Notes: generated from the letters alone by a model not told the origin. A DNA stretch of 64,000 nt from Bradyrhizobium sp. WD16 (GCF_024181725.1 NZ_CP028908.1:3275501-3339500), one strand, 5' to 3'; shown: positions 17,015 through 26,579, counted from the first letter of the stretch. Made by a program: numbers and translations.

Positions 17015-18646
17015 ATGACCACCACCAGCCATAACGATTCCGCCAGCCACGATGCTGCCCCGGGCGCCAAACCTGCGCCGGGCACCTGCGGGTCCGACAA
17101 GGACCGCGTCGTCATCTTCGACACCACCTTGCGCGACGGCGAACAGTGCCCTGGCGCGACCATGACCTTCGAGGAGAAGCTCAACATCGCCGCGATGCTG
17201 GACGCCATGGGCGTCGACGTCATCGAGGCGGGCTTTCCGATCGCCTCGGACGGCGACTTCGAGGCGGTCAGCGAGATCGCCAAGCGCAGCCGGAACGCGG
17301 TGATCTGCGGTCTGTCGCGTGCCGGCGCCAAGGACATCGACCGCTGCGGCGAGGCGGTCCGCCCGGCGCGGCGGGGCCGCATCCACACCTTCCTGTCCAC
17401 CTCGCCGGTGCACATGAAGTACAAGCTGCAGATGGATGCCAAGCAGGTCTACGAGCTGGTGATCTCCTCGGTGACACGGGCGCGCAATCATACCGACGAC
17501 GTCGAATGGTCGTCGGAGGACGGCACCCGCACCGAGTTCGATTTCCTCTGCCGCTGCGTCGAGGCCGCGATCAAGGCCGGCGCCACCACCATCAACATTC
17601 CCGACACCGTCGGCTACAGCGTGCCCGAGGAGTATTTCGATCTGTTCCGCAGGGTGCGGGAGAGCGTGCCCAATTCCGATCGGGCGATCTTCTCGGTCCA
17701 CTGCCACAACGATCTCGGCATGGCGGTGGCCAATTCCATGGCCGGCGTGCGCGCCGGCGCCCGCCAGATCGAATGCACCGTCAACGGTATCGGCGAACGC
17801 GCCGGCAATGCCGCGCTGGAAGAGGTGGTGATGGCGATGCGGGTGCGGAACGACAAGCTGCCGTTCTGGACCGGGGTCGATTCCACCATGCTGACCCATG
17901 CCTCCAAGGTGGTCTCGGCGGCGACCTCCTTTCCGGTGCAGTACAACAAGGCGATCGTCGGCCGGAATGCCTTCGCCCATGAGAGCGGCATCCATCAGGA
18001 CGGCATGCTCAAGAATGCCCAGACCTACGAGATCATGCTGCCCGAGACCGTGGGCGTGAAGCAGACCTCGCTGGTGATGGGCAAGCATTCCGGTCGCCAC
18101 GCCTTCATCCACAAGCTGGAGGAAATGGGCCACAAGATCAGCGGCAACCAGCTCGAGGACGCCTTCGTCCGCTTCAAGGCGCTGGCCGACCGCAAGAAGC
18201 ACATCTATGACGAGGATATCGAGTCGCTGATCGACGAAAGCCTGGTGCATGCCTATGACCGCATCAAGCTGTTGTCGCTGACCGTGATCGCCGGCACCCA
18301 TGGCCCGCAGCGCGCCACCATGAAGCTCGACGTCGACGGTCAGACCCGGATCGAGGAAGCCGAGGGCAATGGCCCGGTGGATGCGGTGTTCAACTGCATC
18401 AAGTCACTGGTGCCGCACGAGGCCAAGCTGGAGCTCTACCAGGTGCATGCGGTCACCGAGGGCACTGACGCCCAGGCCGAGGTTTCGGTGCGACTGTCCC
18501 AGGACGGCCGTTCGATGACGGCGCGGGCGGCTGATCCGGACACGCTGGTGGCCTCCGCCAAGGCCTATCTCGGCGCCCTGAACAAGATCGTCATGAAGCA
18601 GCAGCGCGACACATCGTCGCCGGCCCAGGCCGCTGCCGCGCATTAA
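17015..18646 (+). CDS. leuA: 2-isopropylmalate synthase
   Basis: First enzyme of leucine synthesis; it condenses acetyl-CoA with 2-oxoisovalerate. 543 residues from ATG 17015, which has TAGGAAG upstream; a start at 16985 would lack this. The TIM-barrel catalytic domain shows DTTLRDGEQCPG (~residues 36-47), the metal-binding HCHND (229-233) and the GIGERAGNAALEEVVMA segment. The C-terminal LeuA allosteric domain follows from about residue 430, so leucine feedback inhibition is expected. An upstream leader peptide points to transcriptional attenuation by leucine. A terminator follows. Confidence 0.97.
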   Translation: MTTTSHNDSASHDAAPGAKPAPGTCGSDKDRVVIFDTTLRDGEQCPGATMTFEEKLNIAAMLDAMGVDVIEAGFPIASDGDFEAVSEIAKRSRNAVICGLSRAGAKDIDRCGEAVRPARRGRIHTFLSTSPVHMKYKLQMDAKQVYELVISSVTRARNHTDDVEWSSEDGTRTEFDFLCRCVEAAIKAGATTINIPDTVGYSVPEEYFDLFRRVRESVPNSDRAIFSVHCHNDLGMAVANSMAGVRAGARQIECTVNGIGERAGNAALEEVVMAMRVRNDKLPFWTGVDSTMLTHASKVVSAATSFPVQYNKAIVGRNAFAHESGIHQDGMLKNAQTYEIMLPETVGVKQTSLVMGKHSGRHAFIHKLEEMGHKISGNQLEDAFVRFKALADRKKHIYDEDIESLIDESLVHAYDRIKLLSLTVIAGTHGPQRATMKLDVDGQTRIEEAEGNGPVDAVFNCIKSLVPHEAKLELYQVHAVTEGTDAQAEVSVRLSQDGRSMTARAADPDTLVASAKAYLGALNKIVMKQQRDTSSPAQAAAAH

Positions 18647-18672
18647 AGCGCACGGGCTGCGCAGAACCGATC

Positions 18673-18701
18673 AGCGGCGCGTCGCTTGGCGCGCCGCTTT
18701 T
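18673..18701 (+). terminator. Rho-independent terminator of leuA
   Basis: A perfect 9-bp stem AGCGGCGCG / CGCGCCGCT with an 8-nt loop, followed by TTTT, 26 bp after the leuA stop. Confidence 0.88.
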
Positions 18702-18843
18702 GCGTCGCAATAACTCCGCCGAAAAAATCCGCCGCCTCAGCACAACGAAGAATGGCCTTTCGCGCAAAGGCTTGGCAAGCTGCGCCCGGTTCGGACGCCG
18801 GCGCGGCGATCCGACAGAAGACGTCTCTGGGAGGAGAACAACA

Positions 18844-19845
18844 ATGCGCCTCTTCATGCTGGCCGCCTTGACGGCCGCTGTCGCCGTGGTTGCGGCGCCC
18901 GCCGCAGCTCAGCAGCCGATCGTCATCAAGTTCAGCCACGTGGTGGCGGCCAACACCCCGAAGGGTCTGGCGGCGGAGAAGTTCAAGGACCTCGCCGAGA
19001 AATATACCGAGGGCAAGGTCAAGGTGGAGGTGTATCCGAACTCGCAGCTCTACAAGGACAAGGAAGAACTCGAGGCGCTGCAGCTCGGCGCCGTGCAGAT
19101 GCTGGCGCCGTCCAACTCCAAGTTCGGTCCGATCGGCGTCAAGGAGTTCGAGGTCTTCGATCTGCCCTACATCCTTCCGGACCTCAAGGCGCTGCGCAAG
19201 GTCACGAACGGGCCGCTCGGCGCCAGGCTGCTCAAGCTGCTCGATGCCAAGGGGATGACCGGTCTCGCCTACTGGGACAACGGCTTCAAGCAGATGAGCG
19301 CCAACAAGAAGCTGGTGGCGCCGGAGGATTACAAGGGACTGAAATTCCGCATCCAGTCGTCCAAGGTGCTGGACGCCCAGTTCCGCGCGCTCGGCGCCAT
19401 TCCCCAGGTGATGGCTTTCTCCGAGGTCTATCAGGCGCTGCAGACCGGCGTGGTCGACGGCCAGGAGAACACGCCCTCCAACATCTACACCCAGAAGATG
19501 CACGAGGTGCAGAAATACATCACCCTCACCAACCACGGCTATATCGGCTATGTGGTGGTGGTGAACAAGAAGTTCTGGGACGGTCTGCCGCCGGATATCC
19601 GGGCCCAGCTCGACAAGGCCATGAAGGAGGCCACCGAGTTCGGCAACAGCCAGTCGGCCATGGAGAACGACGACGCGCTGGAGGAGATCCGCAAATCCGG
19701 CAAGGCCGAACTCATCAAGCTGACGCCCGAGCAGGATGCGGCGATGCGCAAGGCCATCGAGCCGGTCTACAAGGATGTTGCCTCGCGTGTCGGCAAGCCG
19801 CTGATCGACGAATTCCTCAAAGAGACCCGCGGCGCCACCAACTGA
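18844..19845 (+). CDS. dctP: TRAP transporter substrate-binding protein, DctP family
   Basis: 333-residue periplasmic protein. The signal peptide MRLFMLAALTAAVAVVAAPAAAQ is followed by IKFSHVVAANTPKG and the DctP core (GVKEFEVFDLPYI; the AYWDNGFKQM region; FRIQSSKVLDAQF with the conserved arginine that usually clamps a carboxylate; and AFSEVYQALQTGVVDGQENTPSNI). The start has GGGAGGAG upstream. It binds an organic acid and delivers it to the DctQM permease encoded downstream. The closest look is to C4-dicarboxylate-type members, but the ligand is not certain. Confidence 0.93.
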   Translation: MRLFMLAALTAAVAVVAAPAAAQQPIVIKFSHVVAANTPKGLAAEKFKDLAEKYTEGKVKVEVYPNSQLYKDKEELEALQLGAVQMLAPSNSKFGPIGVKEFEVFDLPYILPDLKALRKVTNGPLGARLLKLLDAKGMTGLAYWDNGFKQMSANKKLVAPEDYKGLKFRIQSSKVLDAQFRALGAIPQVMAFSEVYQALQTGVVDGQENTPSNIYTQKMHEVQKYITLTNHGYIGYVVVVNKKFWDGLPPDIRAQLDKAMKEATEFGNSQSAMENDDALEEIRKSGKAELIKLTPEQDAAMRKAIEPVYKDVASRVGKPLIDEFLKETRGATN

Positions 19846-19854
19846 TCGCGGCCC

Positions 19855-19883
19855 TTGCAGCGGAGCCCGGGGCTCCGCTGCAA
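19855..19883 (+). promoter_or_regulatory. Intergenic hairpin between dctP and dctQ
   Basis: A perfect 13-bp stem TTGCAGCGGAGCC / GGCTCCGCTGCAA with a 3-nt loop, 9 bp after the dctP stop and without a T-run. In binding-protein operons such stems often protect the upstream message and lower expression of the permease genes. Confidence 0.7.
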
Positions 19884-20027
19884 CGTGTTCTCGCCTTCGC
19901 GGCGGTCCCGCGCAGGCGCGCTTCGGGCCATGATCGACCGCCCGGCCCGGCCGGGGTGTCGTGACCGGCAGGTCGTGATGAAAGCGCGGGAAACACGCGC
20001 GGCAACGACGGGTAGGGGGACGGTTTC

Positions 20028-20594
20028 TTGAATATTGCGCTGCGCATCCTCGACCGGCTCGAGGAAACCCTGATCGCATTCCTGATCGCGGCGGCGACGA
20101 CGATCATCTTCGTCGCCGTGCTGCATCGCTATCTCGTCGGCATTCCGCTTTTTTATCCGCTGCTGTTCCCCATCGACATGTCCTGGGCCCAGGAACTGTG
20201 CATCTACATGTTCGTATGGATGGCGAAGTTCGGCGCGGCTTATGGCGTGCGCACCGGCATTCATGTCGGTGTCGATGTGCTGGTCAACAAGCTGGAACCG
20301 CGCTGGCGCAAGGTGACGATCCTGTTCGGCCTGTTCTGCGGCGCGCTGTTCACGGCCGTGATCGGCACCATGGGCGCCAAATTCGTCTACGGCCTGTCCC
20401 AGACCGACCAGGTCACGCCGGACATGGAGCTGCCGAGCTGGCTCGTCTACCTGTGCATTCCGCTCGGCTCCTATCTGATGTGCTTCCGCTTCCTGCAGGT
20501 GGCCTACGGTTTCTGGCGCAGCGGCGCGCTGCCGCATCATGACCACGCCTATGTCGAAGGTGTCGAAGTCGAAGACGTGGAGATCGCGCGATGA
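20028..20594 (+). CDS. dctQ: TRAP transporter small permease, DctQ family
   Basis: 188 residues with four membrane segments (e.g. LIAFLIAAATTIIFVAVLHRY; ELCIYMFVWMAKFGAAYGV; VTILFGLFCGALFTAVIGTMG; LVYLCIPLGSYLMCFRFLQ). The start is a TTG at 20028 preceded by TAGGGGGA. The stop overlaps the dctM ATG (ATGA), so the two membrane subunits are translationally coupled. Confidence 0.92.
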   Translation: MNIALRILDRLEETLIAFLIAAATTIIFVAVLHRYLVGIPLFYPLLFPIDMSWAQELCIYMFVWMAKFGAAYGVRTGIHVGVDVLVNKLEPRWRKVTILFGLFCGALFTAVIGTMGAKFVYGLSQTDQVTPDMELPSWLVYLCIPLGSYLMCFRFLQVAYGFWRSGALPHHDHAYVEGVEVEDVEIAR

Positions 20595-21916
20595 GCAGCC
20601 TCCTGATCTTCAGCCTTCTGATCGCGCTGATGCTCACCGGCATGCCGATCTCGATCGCGCTCGGCCTGACGGTGCTGTCCTTCGTCTTCCTGATGACCCA
20701 GGTGCCGGTCGAGTCGGTGGCGCTGAAGCTGTTCACCGGCATCGACAATTTCGAGATCATGGCGATCCCGTTCTTCATCCTGGCCGGCAACTTCCTGACC
20801 CATGGCGGGGTGGCGCGGCGGATGATCAATTTCGCCACCTCGATGGTCGGGCACTGGTATGGCGGTCTCGGTCTCGCCGGCGTCATGGCCTGCGCGCTGT
20901 TCGCCGCGGTTTCCGGCTCCTCGCCGGCGACCGTCATCGCCATCGGCTCGATCATGCTGCCGGCCATGGTGCGCCAGGGCTTTCCCAAGCGCTTCGGCGC
21001 CGGCGTCATCACCACCTCCGGCGCGCTCGGCATCCTGATCCCGCCCTCCATCGTCATGGTGGTCTATGCGGTGGCGACCGGCGGCAGCATCGCGCTGGAT
21101 CCGGCGGGACACCGGGTGTCGTCGGCCTCGGTCGGCCAGTTGTTCATCGCCGGCGTCATCCCCGGCATCATGCTGGCGACGCTGCTCGGCCTGACCACGT
21201 TCTACCGGGCCTGGAAGAACGACTATCCGCGGATGCCGAGGGCGAGCTGGAAGAAGCGCTTCGAGGCCTTCCGCAACTGCGTCTGGGGGCTGCTGCTCAT
21301 TGTGATCGTGCTGGGCGGCATCTACACCGGCAAATTCACCCCGACGGAAGCGGCGGCGGTGAGCGCGGTCTACGCCTTCTTCATCGCGGTCTTCGTCTAT
21401 CGCGACATGTCGCTCAAGGACGTGCCCAAGGTGCTGCTCGGCTCCGCCAATATGAGCGCGATGATCCTCTACATCATCACCAATGCGGTGCTGTTCTCGT
21501 TCCTGATGGCCAACGAGAACATCCCGCAGCAGATCGCCAGCTGGATGGCGGGCGCGGGAGTGAACTGGGTCGTCTTCCTGCTGGTCGTCAACATCCTGCT
21601 GCTGGTCGCCGGCAACGTCATGGAGGCGACCTCGATCGTGCTGATCATGGCGCCGATCCTGTTTCCGGTGGCGGTCAAGCTCGGCATCCATCCGGTGCAT
21701 CTCGGCATCCTGATGGTCGTCAACATGGAGGTCGGCATGTGCCACCCGCCGGTCGGGCTCAACCTCTATGTCGCTTCCGGCATCGCCAAGATGGGCATCA
21801 CCGAGCTCACCATCGCGGTGCTGCCGTGGCTGATCACGATGCTGGCGTTTCTCGGCCTCGTCACCTATGTACCGGAGATCTCGCTGTGGCTGCCGCGCGC
21901 GCTCGGCATGCTGTGA
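20591..21916 (+). CDS. dctM: TRAP transporter large permease, DctM family
   Basis: 441-residue inner-membrane protein with about 12 hydrophobic segments. Family hallmarks are IPFFILAGNFLTHGGVARRMINFA, AAVSGSSPATVIAIGSIMLPAM and GILIPPSIVMVVYAV in the first half and GMCHPPVGLNLYVASGIA in the second. It imports the solute delivered by DctP, driven by an ion gradient (usually Na+). Confidence 0.95.
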   Translation: MSSLLIFSLLIALMLTGMPISIALGLTVLSFVFLMTQVPVESVALKLFTGIDNFEIMAIPFFILAGNFLTHGGVARRMINFATSMVGHWYGGLGLAGVMACALFAAVSGSSPATVIAIGSIMLPAMVRQGFPKRFGAGVITTSGALGILIPPSIVMVVYAVATGGSIALDPAGHRVSSASVGQLFIAGVIPGIMLATLLGLTTFYRAWKNDYPRMPRASWKKRFEAFRNCVWGLLLIVIVLGGIYTGKFTPTEAAAVSAVYAFFIAVFVYRDMSLKDVPKVLLGSANMSAMILYIITNAVLFSFLMANENIPQQIASWMAGAGVNWVVFLLVVNILLLVAGNVMEATSIVLIMAPILFPVAVKLGIHPVHLGILMVVNMEVGMCHPPVGLNLYVASGIAKMGITELTIAVLPWLITMLAFLGLVTYVPEISLWLPRALGML

Positions 21917-22146
21917 TCGCCATCGCGCGCCGCGGCAGGGCCGGCGCGCGCCAATTCTTTCCGAAGATTGCCGAACCATTGCAACGTATTCGCGGCAGCG
22001 CTGGTTTCTGTCGCGCTGCTCGTCTTCCTGTCGAATCTTTAATTTGAACCGTGTCGTGGTCGCGCCCATGTTCGCCGGTGCGCGATGCGCGGACCGGGTC
22101 CGGTATCTGCCTGCGCGCGAACAGGTGGGGGCATCTGGAGATTCAC

Positions 22147-22734
22147 ATGAAGAAGGTCATTCTCGCCGGTGTCGCCGCGGTGGCGCTCCTCGGCTCGAGT
22201 GCGGTTTATGCCCAGCACCATTGGGACGGCGAGGGCGGCTGGCGTGGCGAGCACGGCTGGCGCCACCATGCCAAGCTCAGCCCGGAAGATCGCCTGGCGC
22301 TGGTCGACGCCCGGATCGCCGCGGTCAAGGCCGGGCTCAAGCTGACGGCCGATCAGGAGAAGAACTGGCCGGCGGTGGAGACCGCGGTGCGCGATTTCGC
22401 CAAGGAGCGGATCGCGGGCGCCAATGCCGCGGTGCCCGACGAGAACGATCCGGTGGCGCGGCTGCGCACCCGGGCCGATCGCATGGCCGCGGCCGCCGCC
22501 GGCCTCAAGCGTATCGCCGACGCCGCCGACCCGCTCTACAAGTCCCTCGACGAGGGCCAGAAGCGGCGCCTCGCCGTTCTGACCCATATGGATGGCCGGC
22601 ACGGCTTTTTCGGCATGGGTCGGGGCATGGGGCCGGGCCGGGGCATGGGTCCGATGGACCGCGAGGGCGGTGATTCCGGCCCCGGCCGCGGCGGCCCGGG
22701 CATGATGGACCGCGACGGCGGCGGCCGCCTGTAG
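22147..22734 (+). CDS. Spy/CpxP-like LTXXQ-motif periplasmic protein
   Basis: 195 residues from ATG 22147. A signal peptide (MKKVILAGVAAVALLGSSAVYA) precedes a helical, charged domain with the LTXXQ motif LTADQEKNW (~residue 60) and a second related motif LDEGQKRRL (~137). The C-terminal tail is Gly/Met/Asp-rich (FGMGRGMGPGRGMGPM) and likely disordered. Relatives are small periplasmic chaperones or metal-stress proteins. The gene is a single transcription unit with a terminator behind it. A longer frame from 22051 lacks a signal sequence and is rejected. Confidence 0.82.
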   Translation: MKKVILAGVAAVALLGSSAVYAQHHWDGEGGWRGEHGWRHHAKLSPEDRLALVDARIAAVKAGLKLTADQEKNWPAVETAVRDFAKERIAGANAAVPDENDPVARLRTRADRMAAAAAGLKRIADAADPLYKSLDEGQKRRLAVLTHMDGRHGFFGMGRGMGPGRGMGPMDREGGDSGPGRGGPGMMDRDGGGRL

Positions 22735-22775
22735 GGGCCGCCCCCCGCCGTCCTGCCGGGCTTCGACGACAAGCG

Positions 22776-22802
22776 AAAAGCCGCTGAATCCAGCGGCTTT
22801 TC
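22776..22802 (+). terminator. Rho-independent terminator after the Spy-like gene
   Basis: A perfect 11-bp stem AAAAGCCGCTG / CAGCGGCTTTT with a 4-nt loop, 42 bp after the stop codon. Confidence 0.9.
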
Positions 22803-22926
22803 TGCGCCGGAGGCCGCCGGCGGCGGTCCGCCAAATCAGCGCGGGAAAACTTGCATCGCATTGCTGGACAGGGCCCGATCCCTTTGCTAAACGACCCCCG
22901 CCTGCAAGGAATTCCGGACAGGTTCC

Positions 22927-23002
<76 letters not shown>

Positions 23003-23158
23003 CCCTTAAGAGATTGGCCCGCAAGGGCTTTTTTAAATTCCTCAGCAGAACAACCGGGTCTTGTGCGACGCTTTTAATGGTCGCACGCCGTGCGACGGGT
23101 CGGATAATTAGGACCGAAGCCCATCCACCCCTGTAACGCGAGACCTACCGGTCTGCGT

Positions 23159-23398
23159 TCAGCTCTTCATGCCTTCCTTCCGCACCTGCACTTCAAGCCT
23201 GTCGATACCGGAATCGGCGCGAGCCGCATTGCGGGCGCGGTAGTGCTTCAGGATGGTCTGCGCGCTTCGGTATGAATGCCCAGTGATGTCGCAGATCGTC
23301 AGCAAGTCGCAGCCAGCCCGATCGAGAAGCATAACGCAGGCATCACGTAGGTCTTGGTCGTGCTTTTGGTCGAGTTCACCGGCGCCGTTGACGAACAT
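23159..23398 (-). pseudogene. Phage-type integrase, C-terminal remnant
   Basis: 79 residues matching the C-terminal catalytic part of a tyrosine recombinase: DLRDACVMLLDRAGC carries the conserved arginine region, ICDITGHSYRSAQ the G-H-S box, and LKHYRARN the nucleophile tyrosine. The N-terminal DNA-binding and first catalytic parts are missing, so it is inactive. Its 3' end points to the tRNA-Lys gene, the usual geometry of an island inserted at a tRNA 3' end. Confidence 0.75.
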
Positions 23399-23641
23399 CA
23401 GCGCGGGGCAACGCTTTAGACGCCGTGCTGTCTCATGGCCGTTGCTGTCGCGTGCGGTCGGTGCATCCAGCCATTTCCGCTCATGCGCGCTTGCGATCTG
23501 CCGGCTCGTACGACGATGAAAAAAGGGCGCGTGCGAGAAGGGAATTGCGCCGCAGCAGCTCTCGCGCCTGCAGGGTGGCGATCTGCTGACGTTGATCGCT
23601 TGCCAAAGCGGATGATGCCCGGTTTCGGAGATCGACGATCG

Positions 23642-24556
23642 TCAAAGCGACCTGCAAACACGAACGACCAGCTCGATGAGCCAGCGCAGCGCCGGGTCGG
23701 CCATGGCACGGCGCGTGTGCAGGAGGTCGATGGTGAACGCTTCCACATCGTAGGGAAGTGAAACGACGGATACGCCGGCGGCTGCGACGAAGCGGCTTGC
23801 GATACGCTCGGCCATGGTCGCCACGAGATCGGTGCCCGCGACGGCAAACGGCACCGCAACGACATGGGGGAGCGTGATCGCAGTGCGCCGTTTACGCCCG
23901 TGCCGAGCCAGCATCGTGTCGATCGCGCCGGGAATTCCGTCGCCGCCGGCCGACGAGAACAGCACGTGTGGAAGGCGCGTGTAGTCGTCCCTTGTGAGTC
24001 GGGCCCTTTGCCGGGCGCGCTTGCCATCGCGAATGCAGACGAAGTGTTCCTCGAACAAGGTGCGCCGGGTGATGCGTGCGGAGGCAGGAAGATGGCCGCC
24101 AATCAGTGCGTCGATGTCGCCGTGTTCGAGGCCGGCAACGCTCAAAGCCGTGTCAATGACGGGACGCACCACCAGATCGATACCAGGGGCCTCCCGCCGC
24201 AGCGCCGTGACCAGTGGCGGCACGATGATGAGGTCGCCGTAGTCGGTCACCGCAATGGATAGGCGGCGGCGGGCTGTTGCGGGATCGAAGCCTGAACCCG
24301 GCTCCAGCACGCCCCTGATCTGCCCGAGTGCGTCGCCGATCGGCCGGGCCAGCGACAGCGCCTTGGCGGTGGGCTGCATACCGGAGGCCGAGCGCACAAA
24401 CAGATCGTCGCCAAACAGCGCCCGCAGGCGGGTCAAAACACTGCTCATGGACGGTTGTGCCAGGCCGACGCGCCGGCCGGCGCGGGTCACGTTGCGCTCC
24501 TCCATCAGCGCCTCGAAGGCGACCAGGAGGTTCAGATCGACGGAAGCCAAATTCAT
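23642..24556 (-). CDS. LysR-family transcriptional regulator
   Basis: About 304 residues from ATG 24556 (MNLASVDLNLLVAFEAL), the usual LysR start; a frame to 24658 is open. The N-terminal winged helix (NVTRAGRRVGLAQPSMSSVLTRLRALFGDDLFVRS) is followed by the PBP2-type co-inducer domain (LSIAVTDYGDLIIVPPLV...). Overall it resembles the NodD/NahR-like group. It is divergent from the transporter gene starting at 24646; the 90-bp spacer contains a palindrome at 24580-24589. It therefore probably controls that gene and its partner. Confidence 0.9.
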   Translation of the reverse strand: MNLASVDLNLLVAFEALMEERNVTRAGRRVGLAQPSMSSVLTRLRALFGDDLFVRSASGMQPTAKALSLARPIGDALGQIRGVLEPGSGFDPATARRRLSIAVTDYGDLIIVPPLVTALRREAPGIDLVVRPVIDTALSVAGLEHGDIDALIGGHLPASARITRRTLFEEHFVCIRDGKRARQRARLTRDDYTRLPHVLFSSAGGDGIPGAIDTMLARHGRKRRTAITLPHVVAVPFAVAGTDLVATMAERIASRFVAAAGVSVVSLPYDVEAFTIDLLHTRRAMADPALRWLIELVVRVCRSL

Positions 24557-24579
24557 TGTGGCAATGTTAGGCATAGTCA

Positions 24580-24589
24580 AAATCGATTT
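24580..24589. promoter_or_regulatory. Candidate LysR operator
   Basis: The perfect palindrome AAATCGATTT, flanked by further partial symmetry (TCAA / TCAA), lies midway between the divergent LysR and transporter start codons. It is inferred from position only. Confidence 0.35.
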
Positions 24590-24645
24590 CAAGAATGTCG
24601 CGGGGAGTGATTTATTATGGCGGACGACCTGATTGGATGAGGCAT

Positions 24646-25569
24646 ATGCAATCCTCACTCCTGCGCCTCATCCCGCGCGGCCCGACATTGCTGGCGTTTG
24701 GCGTGCTGCTCGGACTTATATGTCCGGCGCTCGCGGACCTGGCTCACCCGATGATGCCGACCACGATCTTCCTGATCGTGCTGGGGACGCTGCTGCGGAT
24801 CGACGGCGAGGCCGTTATCGCCGCGCTGCGCCAGCCATCGCTGTCCGTGCTCTTGCCGGCCGTTGTCATGGTTGCCTGTCCGTTGACGATCGGCGTTGCC
24901 GGTTATGCCCTCGGTCTTTCTCCGGAACTCGCGCTTGCAATCGTGCTCGCCGTCTCCGCGCCGCCGTCGAGCGGCACGGCGGCGGTAGCGCGCATGCTCG
25001 GGTTCGACGGCGCAGTGCCGCTCGTCGTGACGGTGTTGTCCATGGTGCTGGCTCCGGTCACCGTACCGCTTCTGGCAGGCTGGTTTGGCGGACTCGAGAT
25101 CAGCGCGTTCGAACTTGCGCTGCGGTTGGCGCTGTTGATCGGCAGCGCAGAGGGCGTCGCCTTCCTGCTCCGCCGTCATGCGGCGCCAATGCTGACGGCC
25201 CATGGTGGCCTGGTCGACGGGATCATCGTCGCAGCGCTTCTCGTCTTTGCGGTGGCGACCATGGCCGGCATCCGAGCGCAGATCGCGGCGGATCTGCAGG
25301 CCGCAATGCTGTGCCTGGTGCTCGCCGTCGCCTGCAATATCGCCCTTCAGGTTGCGGGTGCCGCGTTGCTGCCGGGGACTTTTGCCCAGCGGCTGACGGT
25401 CGGGCTCATTCTCGGCAATCGCAATGTCGGGTTGGTCTGGTCGGCGCTCGGAACTGCCGCCTCGCCGCGCATGGCCTTATACTTCGCCGCGACGCAATTG
25501 CCGATTTACATCCTGCCGCGCCTGATCGAGACCTTGATCGGCCGTGACAAACGAAAGGCCAGAGCATGA
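24646..25569 (+). CDS. BASS-type (bile acid:sodium symporter-like) transporter
   Basis: About 307 residues and nine to ten hydrophobic segments. The late motif LGNRNVGLVWSALG resembles the conserved GNxNxGL region of the bile acid:Na+ symporter / ArsB3-like fold, and SAPPSSGTAAVARMLGF corresponds to the first discontinuous helix region. The ATG at 24646 has GAGG upstream; ATG 24637 is also possible. The stop overlaps the DUF2891 start by 4 bp. Likely an organic-anion transporter of the inner membrane; substrate unknown. Confidence 0.7.
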   Translation: MQSSLLRLIPRGPTLLAFGVLLGLICPALADLAHPMMPTTIFLIVLGTLLRIDGEAVIAALRQPSLSVLLPAVVMVACPLTIGVAGYALGLSPELALAIVLAVSAPPSSGTAAVARMLGFDGAVPLVVTVLSMVLAPVTVPLLAGWFGGLEISAFELALRLALLIGSAEGVAFLLRRHAAPMLTAHGGLVDGIIVAALLVFAVATMAGIRAQIAADLQAAMLCLVLAVACNIALQVAGAALLPGTFAQRLTVGLILGNRNVGLVWSALGTAASPRMALYFAATQLPIYILPRLIETLIGRDKRKARA

Positions 25570-26579
25570 CCACGTCCCGTCTCACCCGCGAACACGCCGC
25601 GTATTTCGCCGGCATCGCGCTCGGCCATGTCGGGCGTGAATATCCCAACAACGTGGACCACGCGCTTGCCGAACCTGCGGATGCCCGCACGCCGAGTGAG
25701 TTGCACCCAATCTTCTACGGCAGCTACGACTGGCACTCCTGCGTGCATAGCTATTGGATGCTGGCGCGACTGTTGCTCCGCTTTCCGGATGTGGCGGCGG
25801 CGTCTGATATCCGTGGGCTGTTCGACGCGCAGTTCGTCCCCGACAAGGTCGCCGCCGAGTGCGCCTACTTTGCGCGCCCGACTGCCCGCGGCTTCAAGCG
25901 GCCCTATGGCTGGGCCTGGCTGCTGAAGCTCGCGACCGAGCTGGCGCTCCAACCCGACGATCGTTGGGGTCGCAGTCTCGCGCCGCTTGCCGAGGTCATC
26001 GCGCAGCGCTTTCGCGACTTGCTGCCGTTGTCGTCTTATCCCGTTCGCGTCGGAACACATTTCAACACGGCCTTCGGTCTGCGAATGGCGGCGGACTACG
26101 CTAACATCACAGGCGATGACGCGCTCGCCAAGCTGCTGCGTGAGACTGGATGGCGCTGGTATGGTGGAGATCGCGACTGCCCGGCCTGGGGCGAGCCGAG
26201 TGGCGACGATTTCCAGTCCTCGACGCTCATCGAGGCCGAATGCATGCGGCGCCTGTTGCCGCCAAACGAGTTCTTGCCCTGGTTCGATCGGTTTTTGCCG
26301 CAACTATCAGAAGAGCAGCCGGCAACGCTGTTCCGGCCCGCGATGGTGACCGATCGCACGGATGGCAAGATCGCTCATCTCGACGGACTCAATCTCAGCA
26401 GGGCCTGGTGCTGGCGTTCTCTCGGCAAGGCCTTGCCGGCAGGCGACCCAAGGCGCGTCATTGCCCACGAGGCGGCGCAGGAGCATCTGGCCGCCGGTCT
26501 TCCCCATCTCGCCGAGCATTACATGGGAGAGCACTGGCTGGCGAGCTTCGCCGTTCTCGCGCTCGATGATGAGGAATGA
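25566..26579 (+). CDS. DUF2891 family protein
   Basis: 337 residues with family hallmarks YPNNVDHALAEPADARTPSELHP and FYGSYDWHSCVHSYWMLARLL near the N-terminus, RPYGWAWLLKLA in the middle and GEHWLASFAVLAL at the end. The conserved His/Trp/Asp pattern and likely all-helical repeats suggest an enzyme of glycoside-hydrolase-like alpha/alpha toroid type, but the function is not established. It is translationally coupled to the transporter gene (ATGA), suggesting action on the imported compound. Confidence 0.85.
   Translation: MTTSRLTREHAAYFAGIALGHVGREYPNNVDHALAEPADARTPSELHPIFYGSYDWHSCVHSYWMLARLLLRFPDVAAASDIRGLFDAQFVPDKVAAECAYFARPTARGFKRPYGWAWLLKLATELALQPDDRWGRSLAPLAEVIAQRFRDLLPLSSYPVRVGTHFNTAFGLRMAADYANITGDDALAKLLRETGWRWYGGDRDCPAWGEPSGDDFQSSTLIEAECMRRLLPPNEFLPWFDRFLPQLSEEQPATLFRPAMVTDRTDGKIAHLDGLNLSRAWCWRSLGKALPAGDPRRVIAHEAAQEHLAAGLPHLAEHYMGEHWLASFAVLALDDEE

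Noticed and set aside
16636-17442. 268-codon minus-strand frame across the leuA leader
   Set aside because: It overlaps the start of leuA and the leader peptide and has no recognisable domain.
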